64,000 nt of DNA, taken from NCBI RefSeq assembly GCF_013393945.1, contig NZ_CP040297.1:372001-436000 (forward strand). Direction: 5' to 3'. Below, piece after piece: positions 26,819 to 37,709 of the stretch. Position 1 is the stretch's first letter. Every line of letters begins with the position of its first letter. The translations under genes were made by a program, and so were the position numbers. This DNA comes from Nostoc sp. TCL26-01. GTDB taxonomy: Bacteria > Cyanobacteriota > Cyanobacteriia > Cyanobacteriales > Nostocaceae. The notes under the pieces were generated by a model that worked only from the letters and a program-made list of their open reading frames with translations, had not been told where the DNA came from and ran no database searches.

Positions 26819-27303
26819 CGCCACCCTCAGTTCATAACCACGCTTCTAAATATAAGGCTATTGGTGTGTGATTGGTCATTAGTCAATAGTCAATAGTCAA
26901 TGGTCAATGGTCAATGGTCATTAGTCAGCACTCATCACTCAGCATGGGCTAAACGCCCCGCTACCGCTAACAGCACTCTCTCACTCAGCACTCTCTCATT
27001 CCCTCACTTAAATTTTGAATCTTTAGCTAAGATTGCTGGCAATACAGAAATCATTTCCTAAAGTTTGTTATGCTGGTTTCGGTCATACATTTTTTCGCGT
27101 ACATCATAATGGAACGCGGACAAACTGAGCAAGGCCAAGTTCTGAGCAGGTTTTGTTTTGTAACCAAAAATCAACAATTTACGTTGAGTAATTAGACGAT
27201 CGCTCTCAAAAGTTGATATTTTTTTAATGTAGAGGGTCAACGAGCTGTGCAACCAATTGTCTGGCTATGTTGGATCACCAATTAGCTCATTTTCAATTTT
27301 TCT
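26819..27303. other. Repeat-filled gap
   Basis: Heptamer variants (CAATAGT, CAATGGT) run from 26877 to about 26930, followed by the AGCATGGGCTAAACGCCCC repeat (26941-26978) and GCACTCTCTCACTC words. The remainder, to 27303, is AT-rich with no credible gene. Confidence 0.55.
26941..26978. repeat. GGGCTAAACGCCCC dispersed repeat, copy 1
   Basis: A 38-base unit with a GGGC-TAAAC-GCCC hairpin, then GCTACCGCTAACAGCACTC. Close copies are at 29012-29049 (inverted) and 29991-30028. Confidence 0.85.
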
Positions 27304-27756
27304 ATGAGTCATCATCTACCCGACACCAAAGTACCAGCTCCGTGTATTGTTGACACGGGCATCATTGTCAACAAACTCGATATGAAGCGGTTACTAGCTG
27401 ATTTAGGTCGAGTCCGCTACATCTACACCCAAGAAGGTAAGCTACAGAGCGAGGGTGAAGGGGATGTGATGGAAGTCTTTGCTAACCCTCAAAGGTCTAC
27501 TTTAGTTGCCAACAGTGCGCTGTACATCAATGTTGCCAGTTTTGATTACTTACAGTTAAAACAATCACCCCAAAAAGAAACCTACTTTGATTTGATGCAA
27601 GAAAGCACTTGTCTACGACTGATACCCCTCTCCACGCCTTTACAAGAACGTCGGGAAAGAAAATGGAATGTCAGCGCCATTGAAGCCATGATGGAAGAAG
27701 TTCTAGCGGCTAGATGGGATGCAGAAATTGATGATGATTGTTGTGATGGGTTTTAA
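27304..27756 (+). CDS. Conserved-looking protein of unknown function
   Basis: A 150-residue soluble protein I do not recognise. It has a VDTGIIVNKLDMKRLLADLGRVRYIYTQEGK opening, a central strand-rich part (STLVANSALYINVASFDYLQL) and an acidic end with paired cysteines (EIDDDCCDG). Codon use and composition look like a real gene. It lies 138 bases upstream of tgt on the same strand. Confidence 0.65.
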   Translation: MSHHLPDTKVPAPCIVDTGIIVNKLDMKRLLADLGRVRYIYTQEGKLQSEGEGDVMEVFANPQRSTLVANSALYINVASFDYLQLKQSPQKETYFDLMQESTCLRLIPLSTPLQERRERKWNVSAIEAMMEEVLAARWDAEIDDDCCDGF

Positions 27757-27873
27757 GTTTTAAAAAATACCATATACTCAAAACGTTAGAAATTGGTAAT
27801 AGATGGGCAGTAAGGGGTAATGATTAATCAATTACTGTTGATCCATTACCAATTGTTATGTTTGTCCATATAG

Positions 27874-29011
<1,138 letters not shown>

Positions 29012-29013
<2 letters not shown>

Positions 29014-29049
29014 GTGCTGTTAGCGGTAGCGGGGCGTTTAGCCCGTGCT
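29012..29049. repeat. GGGCTAAACGCCCC dispersed repeat, copy 2 (inverted)
   Basis: The unit reads GAGTGCTGTTAGCGGTAGC then GGGGCGTTTAGCCCGTGCT, the inverse of the copies at 26941 and 29991. It starts at the stop codon of tgt. Confidence 0.85.
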
Positions 29050-29201
29050 GAGTAATGAGTGCTGAGTGAGAGAGTCCTGAGTGATTAGTACTGACTATTG
29101 ACCATTGACCATTGACTATTGACCAATGACCAATGACCAAACCATGTTAAGATACATCTCAATTATGAAAGCTGTGTTGGATTAGGTGGATTTAAACAAA
29201 C

Positions 29202-29339
29202 ATGGAAGCAGCACTATTATTAGCAAAATTGCCTGAAGCTTACCAAATCTTCGACCCCCTCGTAGATGTTCTCCCAGTTATTCCCGTTTTCTTTTTATTG
29301 CTTGCTTTTGTTTGGCAAGCTGCTGTGGGATTTAGGTAA
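29202..29339 (+). CDS. psbK: Photosystem II reaction centre protein K
   Basis: A 45-residue precursor that is easy to miss because of its size. After a short leader (MEAALLLA) the mature part begins [20 protein letters not shown] and has one membrane helix ([17 protein letters not shown]), matching the strongly conserved PsbK. PsbK sits at the edge of the photosystem II core near CP43 and helps plastoquinone binding and dimer stability. It lies in the thylakoid membrane. It follows tgt and is closed by a strong terminator. Confidence 0.95.
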
Positions 29340-29360
29340 GTTAAACCGTAACTAATAATT

Positions 29361-29391
29361 GGGACAGATGGTTTATCTGTCCCATTTTTTT
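29361..29391 (+). terminator. Intrinsic terminator of psbK
   Basis: A perfect nine-base stem GGGACAGAT / ATCTGTCCC with a five-base loop GGTTT is followed by A and eight Ts, 21 bases after the psbK stop codon. Confidence 0.92.
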
Positions 29392-29561
29392 GTAATTATT
29401 CTATATTGATAATTCTTAATTTTTTGTAATACATTACGAGCAATTCAGTAAGATAGTGTCAGGAAAAATTCTTTCTCTACTTCCTACTCCCCAGTTTCAC
29501 CCGTCATTTTTGGGTTGACACAGTACTAGTCAGCTTACAGTCAACGAGGAATCAGTCAGTT

Positions 29562-29858
29562 ATGGGCAACATCAAATTTGTCAAAGAAAACAAGGAAGTA
29601 ATAGCAGCAGATGGCGCTAACCTGCGGCTGAAAGCTATGGAAAATGGCGTTGATATCTATAAGTTGTTTGGTAAGCTGACAAACTGTGGCGGCTACGGTC
29701 AGTGTGGTACTTGTATTGTCGAGATAGTTGAGGGTATAGAGAATCTTTCTACTCCTACAGATGTAGAAAATCGAATGTTAAAGAAAAAACCCGCAAATTA
29801 CCGCTTGGCTTGTCAAACCTTAGTTAATGGCCCAGTAAGTGTAGTCACCAAACCCTAA
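29562..29858 (+). CDS. [2Fe-2S] ferredoxin-like protein
   Basis: The 98-residue protein is an electron carrier with four cysteines C42-x5-C48-x2-C51-x32-C84 in [11 protein letters not shown] and RLACQT. The five-residue first gap is that of adrenodoxin-type domains, not the four-residue gap of plant-type PetF. It opens with [26 protein letters not shown], typical of ferredoxin-like domains. GAGGA lies 11 bases before the ATG. No partner gene is adjacent, so its redox partner cannot be named. Confidence 0.88.
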   Translation: MGNIKFVKENKEVIAADGANLRLKAMENGVDIYKLFGKLTNCGGYGQCGTCIVEIVEGIENLSTPTDVENRMLKKKPANYRLACQTLVNGPVSVVTKP

Positions 29859-29990
29859 GTTTTTGAGTCTGAATTTCATTTGTATTTGCGACTAAGAAAG
29901 ATCGGGTAAGGTTTGAGGGTTGCATCTCGCTCCTCCCCTAAGAACCGTGCGTGACTGTTTCCAATCACACTTGATCATTGGTTATCACTC

Positions 29991-30028
29991 AGCACGGGCT
30001 AAACGCCCCGCTACCGCTAACAGCACTC
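29991..30028. repeat. GGGCTAAACGCCCC dispersed repeat, copy 3
   Basis: Almost identical to 26941-26978 and in the same orientation, followed by CACTCAGCACTCAGCACTCC purine/pyrimidine repeats up to about 30065. Confidence 0.85.
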
Positions 30029-30147
30029 AGCACTCAGCACTCCCTCACTCCCTCACTTCCTCACTCCAGTTTTCCTTATCCTTGTTTTGTTCAATGCTGG
30101 TCAACTTTCGCTAAATTGGAAATAGGTAAACGCAAGGAATCTTTTCA

Positions 30148-30843
30148 ATGTCAGCACAATTGTTACTGGTAGATGATGAACCAGGATTAAGAGAAGCCGT
30201 GAGAGACTATTTACAAGAAAGCGGTTTCGGCGTTCAAGTGGCCAGTAACGCCAATGAGGGTTGGGATTTGATGCAGCAAAATACACCCGACTTGGTGATT
30301 TCTGACATTATGATGCCTCAAGTCGATGGCTATCAGTTTTTAAAGCAATTGCGAGCAGATCCTCGCTTCCAGTCCTTACCTGTGGTATTTTTAACGGCTA
30401 AGGGGATGACAAGCGATCGCATCCAAGGTTATCAAGCTGGTGTTGATGCCTATCTGCCTAAGCCATTTGATCCAGATGAGCTAGTAGCGATAGTTGAAAA
30501 CCTGCTGACTCGTCGTAATACCAAGCCTCAAGCTACAAGCGAAGATGGCGAAACACCAGATATTGCTGAATTAGCGAATCAAATTGCTCAAATTAAAGCA
30601 CTTTTAACACAAAGAAACGCTATTTCTTTGTCTCCGGCTCCTTTTAAAATTGATCTCACTCCCAGAGAACAGAGTGTATTAAATCTGGTAGCCGAAGGAT
30701 TAATGAACAAAGAAATCGCCCGCCGTCTAGAAACCAGCGTGCGGAACGTGGAAAAATATGTTAGCCGTTTATTTAGCAAAACCGGCACCAATAGCCGCAC
30801 GGAGTTAGTTCGTTTTGCCTTGGAACACGGACTAGCAAAGTAA
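30148..30843 (+). CDS. rre1: NarL-type response regulator, Rre1/Ycf29-like
   Basis: A 231-residue two-domain regulator. The receiver (1-120) has the acidic pair D9/D10, phospho-acceptor D53 in VISDIMMPQVDGY and the KP motif in YLPKPFDP. A linker with Glu/Gln-rich helix leads to a LuxR-type helix-turn-helix (LTPREQSVLNLVAEGLMNKEIARRLETSVRNVEKYVSRLFSKTGTNSRTELVRFA). The receiver start SAQLLLVDDEPGLREAV is like the cyanobacterial Rre1/Ycf29 regulator, which works with the sensor Hik2 in stress and redox responses. The symbol is by resemblance only. AAGGA precedes the ATG by eight bases. Confidence 0.85.
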   Translation: MSAQLLLVDDEPGLREAVRDYLQESGFGVQVASNANEGWDLMQQNTPDLVISDIMMPQVDGYQFLKQLRADPRFQSLPVVFLTAKGMTSDRIQGYQAGVDAYLPKPFDPDELVAIVENLLTRRNTKPQATSEDGETPDIAELANQIAQIKALLTQRNAISLSPAPFKIDLTPREQSVLNLVAEGLMNKEIARRLETSVRNVEKYVSRLFSKTGTNSRTELVRFALEHGLAK

Positions 30844-30860
30844 CTTACGTCTACTTCATA

Positions 30861-30905
30861 AATCAAACCAGATTCCTCAGATACAACTCCGGTTTGATTT
30901 TTTTG
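30861..30905 (+). terminator. Intrinsic terminator after the response regulator
   Basis: The arms AATCAAACC (30861-30869) and GGTTTGATT (30891-30899) pair perfectly across a 21-base loop and are followed by a run of Ts. The hairpin starts 18 bases after the stop codon. Confidence 0.8.
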
Positions 30906-31178
30906 GCGTAGCCTGCGCTTGCTCACAAAAAGCTCAACACGCCTTAATTTTCAATAACTCTATTTCCTATTTTCTATTTCCTATTACCCTTGAATTAAAG
31001 TTGCTTGATTGAGCTTTTCTAAGATTAAGGTGAATAGTAGCTCGTATCAAAAGCATTATGTTATACAAGCTAACTCACAATTAAAGGTAAATAGGCAAAT
31101 GAGATAACCTACAAAAAATTCACGTTTTCTGCTCAGTATTTAATTTGCCACTACTCAAATCACAACTTTAATTTATCA

Positions 31179-31460
31179 CTATTGAGTGTTGTCAACAACA
31201 TTACGTAAACGCATCAACTGACGGCGCATTTGCGGTGATGCTTTAAACTCAGACACCTCTTGTGCTTTTACAGATGCTTGGAACATTTCTAAAAAGTCGT
31301 CAGAGCCTTCTGTTAAAGCATCTAGAAGCACCTGTAACAGTTGCTCGCGATCGCCTAGTAAACTCTTCTCCTCAATCAACCGGAACTTGAGATGTATTTC
31401 ACACTCATAAACACCTACTTCAATATTATTTATCTGCCGTGGTAATGCTTTCGAGTTCAT
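31179..31460 (-). CDS. Small conserved-looking protein, function unknown
   Basis: A 93-residue soluble protein I cannot assign. It has a strand-rich start (NNIEVGVYECEIHLKFRLIEEKS) followed by helices (REQLLQVLLDALTEGSDDFLEMFQASV and PQMRRQLMRLRNVV). AAGGA lies some 13 bases before the ATG. It stands alone between two long non-coding regions. Composition is that of a true coding region. Confidence 0.65.
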   Translation of the reverse strand: MNSKALPRQINNIEVGVYECEIHLKFRLIEEKSLLGDREQLLQVLLDALTEGSDDFLEMFQASVKAQEVSEFKASPQMRRQLMRLRNVVDNTQ

Positions 31461-32488
31461 GGTTTTGTTAATTCCTTTAATTGGTAGTCACAAGGGCAAA
31501 GAGATATGTAACCAGCAAAATTTCTTTATAGTTTTTTGACTTCGCTGTACCTGTATTACAAACGTTTTTTCCATCCACAGTACTGAGATTGCATTGGACT
31601 CTCCTGGGTTTTCTAGATAGACTTCACTACTAGAGTTTTTTAGTCTCCTTGTGCCAGATGTTGTTCAGGCAAGCCATAACTATTATTCAGTTTTTGAGAT
31701 TATATACAATAAAGTTTCTGTAAGAAGTTGTTCTAGCTTTTTAAAGGTTTTTACATCAACTTTATCTTAGCGTCAATAACAGTTTGAGTTTTTACTGAAC
31801 TTTTCGTGGTTTCACGTAAGTAATTACCCTGTTTTTTGAGATTTTATGAAAGCTAGAGAAGGTTTTATCGTTCTTCCGTAAATTTACTCAATGTACGTTT
31901 TTTTCATCATTAAATTTGTGCGAAGTAGATGAACAAATTAAGCAAGAGTAAAATCTTGGTTTTAAACAATAACATAGACTCGAAGAGCCGCTAAAGAAAA
32001 TTTAATGACTTTTTTCTTTTAGTTCTTATTACCTACAGAGACAATAAGAGTAATAAAAAAATCAGACCTTAGTCTTAATACATAGACCAGTAAAAATTTC
32101 AGTTAGAGATTACCTATAAGTCAATGATTGTTGAAAACCAATCCAGGCAAGAGAGAAGAGAACTTTTCTAGACATGATCTTCTCACCACAGACTCGTGCA
32201 ATTATTGCTGAAACTTCACAAATAGTTATACTGCGGCATTTCTGTTCAAAGTGAGCAAGACTCAAGGAGGATTATCATCTTTTCATGACAGGGGGGATGG
32301 AGGGATGAGGGGATGAGGGGATGGGGGGAGTGGGAGATGGGGGGAAAGAGTAATTAAGTAATTTTCTCCTTGTCCCCTTCCTTGTCCCCCTGTGATTCCA
32401 TACCTAATTAACTCCGAGAGGATTTAAGCCCAGGCATAGCGTTTACAATAATTTCAGTGTAAATAACTTGAATTCCTACATCCTGACT
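31461..32488. other. One-kilobase non-coding region
   Basis: No frame of note on either strand. It is AT-rich up to about 32270, then has a G-rich run at 32286-32346 made of GGGGATGA / GGGATGG words that could form G-quadruplexes. The region must hold the promoters of the divergent 93-residue protein gene and ndhM. Confidence 0.5.
32286..32346 (+). repeat. G-rich tandem tract
   Basis: Repeats of GGGATGA, GGGGATG and GGGGGGA make at least seven runs of three or more Gs within about 60 bases. A related GGGGAGAT triplet stands at 32869-32894, after ndhM. Confidence 0.75.
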
Positions 32489-32845
32489 ATGGACAATGCA
32501 ACCCTGCTCAAGTCTACAACCCGCCACATCCGTATTTTTGCGGCAGAAATTGACCGGGATGGCGAACTAGTTCCCAGTAATCAAGTCTTAACGTTGGATG
32601 TAGATCCAGACAACGAATTTAACTGGAATGAAGATGCCTTACAAAAGATTTATCAAAAATTTGATGAACTAGTGGAAGCATCAAGTGGTGCAGACCTCAC
32701 GGACTATAACTTACGCCGGATTGGTTCAGATTTGGAGCATTATTTGCGATCGCTCCTGCAAAAAGGCGAAATCAGCTACAATCTCTCTGCTCGTGTCACT
32801 AACTACAGCTTAGGACTCCCACAAGTTGCGGTTGACGACAAATAA
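32489..32845 (+). CDS. ndhM: NAD(P)H-quinone oxidoreductase subunit M
   Basis: NdhM is a cyanobacterial/plastid-specific, cytoplasmic-side subunit of the NDH-1 complex used in respiration and cyclic electron flow. The 118-residue protein shows the family stretches [58 protein letters not shown] and [21 protein letters not shown] almost without change. ATG at 32489 fits the family start; an in-frame TTG at 32468 adds only non-conserved residues. No other ndh genes are near, as usual for ndhM. Confidence 0.95.
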   Translation: MDNATLLKSTTRHIRIFAAEIDRDGELVPSNQVLTLDVDPDNEFNWNEDALQKIYQKFDELVEASSGADLTDYNLRRIGSDLEHYLRSLLQKGEISYNLSARVTNYSLGLPQVAVDDK

Positions 32846-33436
32846 GTAGAGTTACGAAACAAGGGAGATGGGGAGATGGGGAGATGGGGGAAAGAACCTA
32901 TATAAATACTCTCTCCCAGTCCCAATCCCCAATCCCCAATCCCCAATCCCCACCTAAGTAAATAATTTCCCAAATCAAAGCCGACTCACATAGCAACTTA
33001 CGTTACTATTTGCTTTGGAATTTTGTACTAGATTTGTCTAACTATCAGCATCTTAATTCTTAATTAAAGTTCATGACTGTTCAGCAACTTATAAACTTAA
33101 AAAACACCATGTTTTTTGTGGCTTTTCAAGGGTAATCTACTAAAAGCCAAAAGCACAGATATCATATGGTGATATTTGCGTGCAAGGATCGAGGTTGTTA
33201 GCTCTCACCAGGGAAGTCATGGAAAGATAGAAGTTATCATGAGGCTGTAGGATTGACAAAGGAGTACTTTGTTTGCCTTAGTCTAATAATTGATTATTAA
33301 TATTTGCTGGTATCTGCCAGCTAAAATCATGATCCTCAGTTGGATACCTTTAATTCAATAAATATTAAGCGGTCTCAATCATTGCCGCTACCCGTGCTGT
33401 TGAAACAATTGCCAATCGCTGATCGGTGCGAACACT
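32846..33436. other. Non-coding region before the PP2C gene
   Basis: The region starts with GGGGAGAT repeats (32869-32894) and CAATCCC-type repeats (32926-32952). The rest is unstructured AT-rich sequence and probably includes the promoter of the PP2C gene. Confidence 0.45.
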
Positions 33437-35683
33437 ATGGAAAATGACGCGGCAACACTCTACTGTCCCAATGAACTTTGTCAGGCGGCTAACCCTCTGA
33501 CACATAAGTTTTGCCAGCAATGCCGCACACCCTTACCCAAGCGTTACTTATGGGCGGTGGGAGAGAGTTTGAGTGTAGGTAGCCCCGGAGAAATATTAGG
33601 CGATCGCTATTTAATTATCACTAAATCTGTTGTGTTCGATACTCGACCTGGTTTGCCACCCCAAGCACCAGAGTTAGACAATGTACATTCCCTCAGACCT
33701 TATTTAAGACTCATTCCCTACCGCTTACATATCCCACAAATTTATGGGGTTGTCACTTTAACTGATGGACGCAGCCATAGTGATATTCTCTTACTAGAAA
33801 AACCGCCTCTATTTACCGATAGTGTGGCGCAGCAAGTGCATTTGTGTAGCGAATTTACCGATGCTTGGCGCTACGCCTCATCCATGCGTCAATTACATTG
33901 GTTGTGGCAAATTGCTCATCTCTGGCAACCTTTAAAAAGTGAAGGAGTAGTTTCTAGCCTCCTCAACCCCCAATTATTAAGGGTAGAAGGGGCATTAATC
34001 CGGTTGTTAGAATTGCATCCTGACTCGGCCACAGCACCAGAGTTAAGGCAACTAGGGGAATTTTGGCAGCATTTACACAATGAAGCCAAACCAGCAGTAT
34101 CGGCATTTGTTCATCAAATTAGTAGTTGGCTCCTCCAAGGTGAAATCACATCACCAGAAGTACTCATCGCCGTTTTAGATCGAGGATTGGCAGAATTAGG
34201 CCAGACGCAAACACCGACGATTCAAATTGTCACCAAAACCGACACTGGCCCCAGTCGCCAGCGTAACGAAGATGCCTGTTATCCTCCCAGTGGTACACTC
34301 CTGAGTAAACCACCCCAACCAAGCGCCCTAGCTATTGTCTGTGATGGAATTGGTGGACATGAAGGGGGTAATGTCGCCTCAAATTTAGCCATTGAAACTA
34401 TCCAGCAGCAGATACAACAACTGACAAAATTACCTATAGATCATCTAGAGCCTTCGCTGTTGATAGCTGATTTGGAAAGGGCTGTCGCTATTGTCAATGA
34501 CAAAATTAGCCAGCGCAATGACAGTGAAAATCGTCAAGGACGTAAACGCATGGGTACAACCCTGGTAATGGCATTACCTGTAGCCCATGAAATGTATATT
34601 ACTCATGTCGGAGATAGTCGTGCCTACTGGATTAACCGTCACGGCTGTTATCAAGTCACTCTCGATGACGATGTAGCTTCTAGAGAGGTGAGGTTGGGTT
34701 ACGCTGTTTATCGAGAAGCTGTACAACAAAGTGGTTCTGGTTCTTTGGTACAAGCACTGGGGATGAGTCCTAGCAATTCCTTACACCCCACAGCCCAGCG
34801 ATTTATCATTGATGAAGACAGCATATTTCTGCTTACATCCGATGGCTTGAGTGATTTTGACAGAGTGGAAGATTACTGGGAAACAGAAATCTTACCAATT
34901 CTCACTGGTGAAGATAATATCGTCAATGTGGCTGATCGCCTAGTAGACATCGCCAACACTAAAAATGGTCACGATAACGTCACCATTGCCTTAGTCAATT
35001 GCCAAGTGCAATACACTGAACCAGAAATCAATCTCCAAGCAGTCATTCCTGATAGTAGTAAGGTCAAAACTGTCAATTTAGCTGCACAAGCTACACCACC
35101 AGCATCATTAGCAGGTAAACCGGAACAGAAACCCAAAGTAATTCCCGATAACCTACCTAGCCCACTCAGCAAATTCCCCTTACAGTTGTTAGTGTTGTTA
35201 CTCTTGGCTACAGCTGCTGGCTTAATTGGCTACTGGATTATGTTATTGCGATCGCCCTCCACTTACAATCCCAGACCAACCAGAACTCAGCCCATCACTA
35301 CCCCATCTCCCCAAATCCCACGCTCATTAAATAATCTCGCCGCTGAATGGGTAATCAAAACCAAGCGGGAAATTACCTTGAATCAAAAGGAAAAATTACC
35401 ACCTGAGAGTTTTTTAAAAGTCATTGACAAAAAAATTAATAACCTACCTAACTCTGGGGGTGACAAGGTGTATCTGAAATTGTGCGCTAATCCAATTCCG
35501 GCGAATATCACAGTCGATAGACCCATCGAAATCGAACTAGCAAAACTAAAACCGTCTGATGTCACCGTTTTACAACCAAATCAAGATAGTCCCTGTGATT
35601 TCGTCTCTCCCTCACCAGAAACCTTACCCCCTGCACCCAATACACCAAACAATACCAGTGCAACTCCAGCAAATAATCGATAG
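33437..35683 (+). CDS. PP2C-type serine/threonine phosphatase, membrane-anchored
   Basis: The 748-residue protein starts with a zinc-ribbon-like knuckle (C10, C15, C26, C29), then a region of about 220 residues with weak protein-kinase-like character (GEILGDRYLIITK start, no kinase catalytic motifs seen). The PP2C domain (about 262-520) has the metal-site motifs RQRNEDA, CDGIGGHEGGNVAS, THVGDSRAYW, LLTSDGLSDFD and GHDNVT. One membrane helix (about 578-603) separates it from a Pro/Thr-rich C-terminal region. It should remove phosphate from Ser/Thr residues. It is followed by CHAT-FHA and other signalling genes; FHA domains bind phosphothreonine, so these products may share a phosphorylation circuit. 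Confidence 0.9.
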   Translation: MENDAATLYCPNELCQAANPLTHKFCQQCRTPLPKRYLWAVGESLSVGSPGEILGDRYLIITKSVVFDTRPGLPPQAPELDNVHSLRPYLRLIPYRLHIPQIYGVVTLTDGRSHSDILLLEKPPLFTDSVAQQVHLCSEFTDAWRYASSMRQLHWLWQIAHLWQPLKSEGVVSSLLNPQLLRVEGALIRLLELHPDSATAPELRQLGEFWQHLHNEAKPAVSAFVHQISSWLLQGEITSPEVLIAVLDRGLAELGQTQTPTIQIVTKTDTGPSRQRNEDACYPPSGTLLSKPPQPSALAIVCDGIGGHEGGNVASNLAIETIQQQIQQLTKLPIDHLEPSLLIADLERAVAIVNDKISQRNDSENRQGRKRMGTTLVMALPVAHEMYITHVGDSRAYWINRHGCYQVTLDDDVASREVRLGYAVYREAVQQSGSGSLVQALGMSPSNSLHPTAQRFIIDEDSIFLLTSDGLSDFDRVEDYWETEILPILTGEDNIVNVADRLVDIANTKNGHDNVTIALVNCQVQYTEPEINLQAVIPDSSKVKTVNLAAQATPPASLAGKPEQKPKVIPDNLPSPLSKFPLQLLVLLLLATAAGLIGYWIMLLRSPSTYNPRPTRTQPITTPSPQIPRSLNNLAAEWVIKTKREITLNQKEKLPPESFLKVIDKKINNLPNSGGDKVYLKLCANPIPANITVDRPIEIELAKLKPSDVTVLQPNQDSPCDFVSPSPETLPPAPNTPNNTSATPANNR

Positions 35684-35728
35684 ACTAGTAAAAATCTGAA
35701 ATAATACAGATAATAAATAAAACTAACA

Positions 35729-35757
35729 TTCATGAAGAAGAAGTTCTTCTTCATGAA
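35729..35757. promoter_or_regulatory. Perfect 14-base-arm palindrome between PP2C and CHAT-FHA genes
   Basis: The arms TTCATGAAGAAGAA and TTCTTCTTCATGAA flank a single G. It lies 45 bases after the PP2C stop and 47 before the CHAT-FHA start. There is no following T-run, so an operator or an RNA stability hairpin is likelier than a terminator. Confidence 0.6.
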
Positions 35758-35804
35758 GACTTTGTGAAAGATTATCTGTTTTTAACTTTTAGTTTTGTGA
35801 ATCC

Positions 35805-37379
35805 ATGCCATCCTTGAACTTGGCGATCGCCCGTCTCATCAACACTGGCAAAGATAGTTTCGCCATTTGGGTGGTAAAAGCTCCCTATCCTAGTGGTTAC
35901 GTTCTGCGTGACTCTGCCTGGCCTCCCGAACTAACTAAAATTTGGCAAGAGTGGCAGCAGATGTTTGCTGGCCACAGTGGTATTTATATTTCCTCTAGCA
36001 ACCCTGATTTAGCTAAACCAGTTCCGTGGAATCTAGTCTCACCTCCATCTGGACAAAACACTGGTTATGGCAGTCGTCTGATGCAGTACTTAGGCTTAAA
36101 TCTGTGGCGTTGGGTATTTGAAGGGTCAATCCTTGGTAGTTTAGAACGCAGTCGTGGTCTAGCTATGGGTCAGCATACACGGCTACGCTTTCGTTTAGAA
36201 GTGCGTGACCCGGATCTCATGGCTCTACCTTGGGAAATTATGCAGCGCGAACCTGGGCAGTCGGCCATATCCCTCTCACCAGATTTGCTCTTTAGCCGCA
36301 CTACCAGCGAAGTCGAGCCTCTACCATCTTTACGTACCGATCAGGCTCTAAAAATTCTCTTAGTTCTGGGACATGATCAAAACCTACAACTGCAAAAAGA
36401 AGCCGCTATCCTAGAACAAACCCTCTTAAATGGTATGCCAGCAAGTATTCACTCCTCAGCATACGCACCATGTACAGTCAAAACACTCCTGCAACCCACT
36501 CCCCAAGAGTTAATCCAAGAGTTAGAAACCAAGGCATACAACGTCTTTTTCTACGCCGGTCATGGTTTGCCAAACCCAGATGGCGGATTACTATTTTTAC
36601 GCCCAAACATGAGCCTTAATGGCATAGAATTAGCCCAAGTTTTAACTCGTAATGCCATCAAATTAGCAGTTTTTAACGCCTGTTGGGGCGCACAACCAGC
36701 AGCAGTGAATCATCAAGCCATCCCAGCTAGTAGTTTGACAGAAGTGTTAATCCGTCATGGTGTGCCAGCAGTGTTGGCCATGCGGGATGAAATTGCTGAT
36801 CATGAAAGTCACAGTTTTATTCAAGCCTTTGCCGAAGCATTGCGATCGCGCAAACCCATCGATGAAGCAGTAGCAGAAGCTAGACAAGAATTGTTAACAC
36901 TATATAAGTACAATCAACCAGCCTGGACTTTACCAGTTCTCTATCTCCATCCGGACTTTGATGGCGAACTGATCAAAAGTTTTGATGAAGGGATCACCGA
37001 AATGCCAGAAACGGCAATCCCCAGCAATGCGGCAGTGCCGATGGCCTGTTTGCGATCGCTTGCCCCTGGGGGACGCAGTTGGTTTTTACGTTCTGGTGTC
37101 ACCCGCATCGGTCGCACCAAGGATAATGATATCGTCATTCCTGAACCCTCGGTTTCTAAACGACACGCCGAAATCATCTGCCGTAATACTTTTACTGGGA
37201 AAATTCCCGCCCGTGCTTATTATCTCCGGGATTTTTCTACCTATGGCACAACTTGGTTTTTAAGCCCTAATGGTTGGCAACAAATCCTCCGTGAGGAAGT
37301 TCCCTTAAAGTCGGGAATGCAATTAAAGTTTGGTAGCTCTAAAGGAGAAATTTGGGAATTTATGATTGAAAACTCTTGA
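35805..37379 (+). CDS. CHAT-FHA fusion protein
   Basis: The 524-residue protein joins an N-terminal region (1-170), a CHAT caspase-like peptidase domain (about 175-400) and a C-terminal FHA domain (about 415-522). The CHAT dyad is H253 (FFYAGHGLP) and C293 (VFNACWGA), with PAWTLPVLYLHPDF as family end. The FHA has TRIGRTKDNDIVIPEPSVSKRHAEI, the phosphothreonine-binding R/S/H set. No signal peptide or membrane helix is present. A peptidase steered by a phosphothreonine reader next to a PP2C phosphatase suggests phospho-controlled proteolysis. Function is inferred. Confidence 0.9.
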   Translation: MPSLNLAIARLINTGKDSFAIWVVKAPYPSGYVLRDSAWPPELTKIWQEWQQMFAGHSGIYISSSNPDLAKPVPWNLVSPPSGQNTGYGSRLMQYLGLNLWRWVFEGSILGSLERSRGLAMGQHTRLRFRLEVRDPDLMALPWEIMQREPGQSAISLSPDLLFSRTTSEVEPLPSLRTDQALKILLVLGHDQNLQLQKEAAILEQTLLNGMPASIHSSAYAPCTVKTLLQPTPQELIQELETKAYNVFFYAGHGLPNPDGGLLFLRPNMSLNGIELAQVLTRNAIKLAVFNACWGAQPAAVNHQAIPASSLTEVLIRHGVPAVLAMRDEIADHESHSFIQAFAEALRSRKPIDEAVAEARQELLTLYKYNQPAWTLPVLYLHPDFDGELIKSFDEGITEMPETAIPSNAAVPMACLRSLAPGGRSWFLRSGVTRIGRTKDNDIVIPEPSVSKRHAEIICRNTFTGKIPARAYYLRDFSTYGTTWFLSPNGWQQILREEVPLKSGMQLKFGSSKGEIWEFMIENS

Positions 37380-37709
37380 TGTAAAAATTTGATTTTGTCA
37401 ATAGTCGGTTGTCAGCAATCAATGGCACGATATGCTTAGACTAGCTCTATAAGATTAATCAGTATTAACCCAGAGATCACACAACCAAAAATTGACACTT
37501 ACAGTACCATGAAATCTCAAGTTACTAAAAAATGTGCAAGAAAACAAATAAAACAGCAAAAATCATTTTATTGATTATTTAGCCATCACCAGGAGCAAAC
37601 TTAAATACTCGCTTTGGGCATTTTAAAAAAACTGTTTTTTTGCGGAAATCTAAATCTGAGCAGTGTAGCTGTCAATGTCAACTAAATTAGTTTAACAGGA
37701 GGCAATCTA
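37380..37709. other. Gap without gene
   Basis: About 330 bases, AT-rich; no repeats or hairpins stood out. A strong AGGAGG site at its end belongs to the next gene. Confidence 0.4.

Noticed and set aside
27058-27252. 64-codon minus-strand frame upstream of the 150-residue gene
   Set aside because: It starts at TTG without a ribosome-binding site, has no recognisable pattern and lies in a repeat-rich gap.
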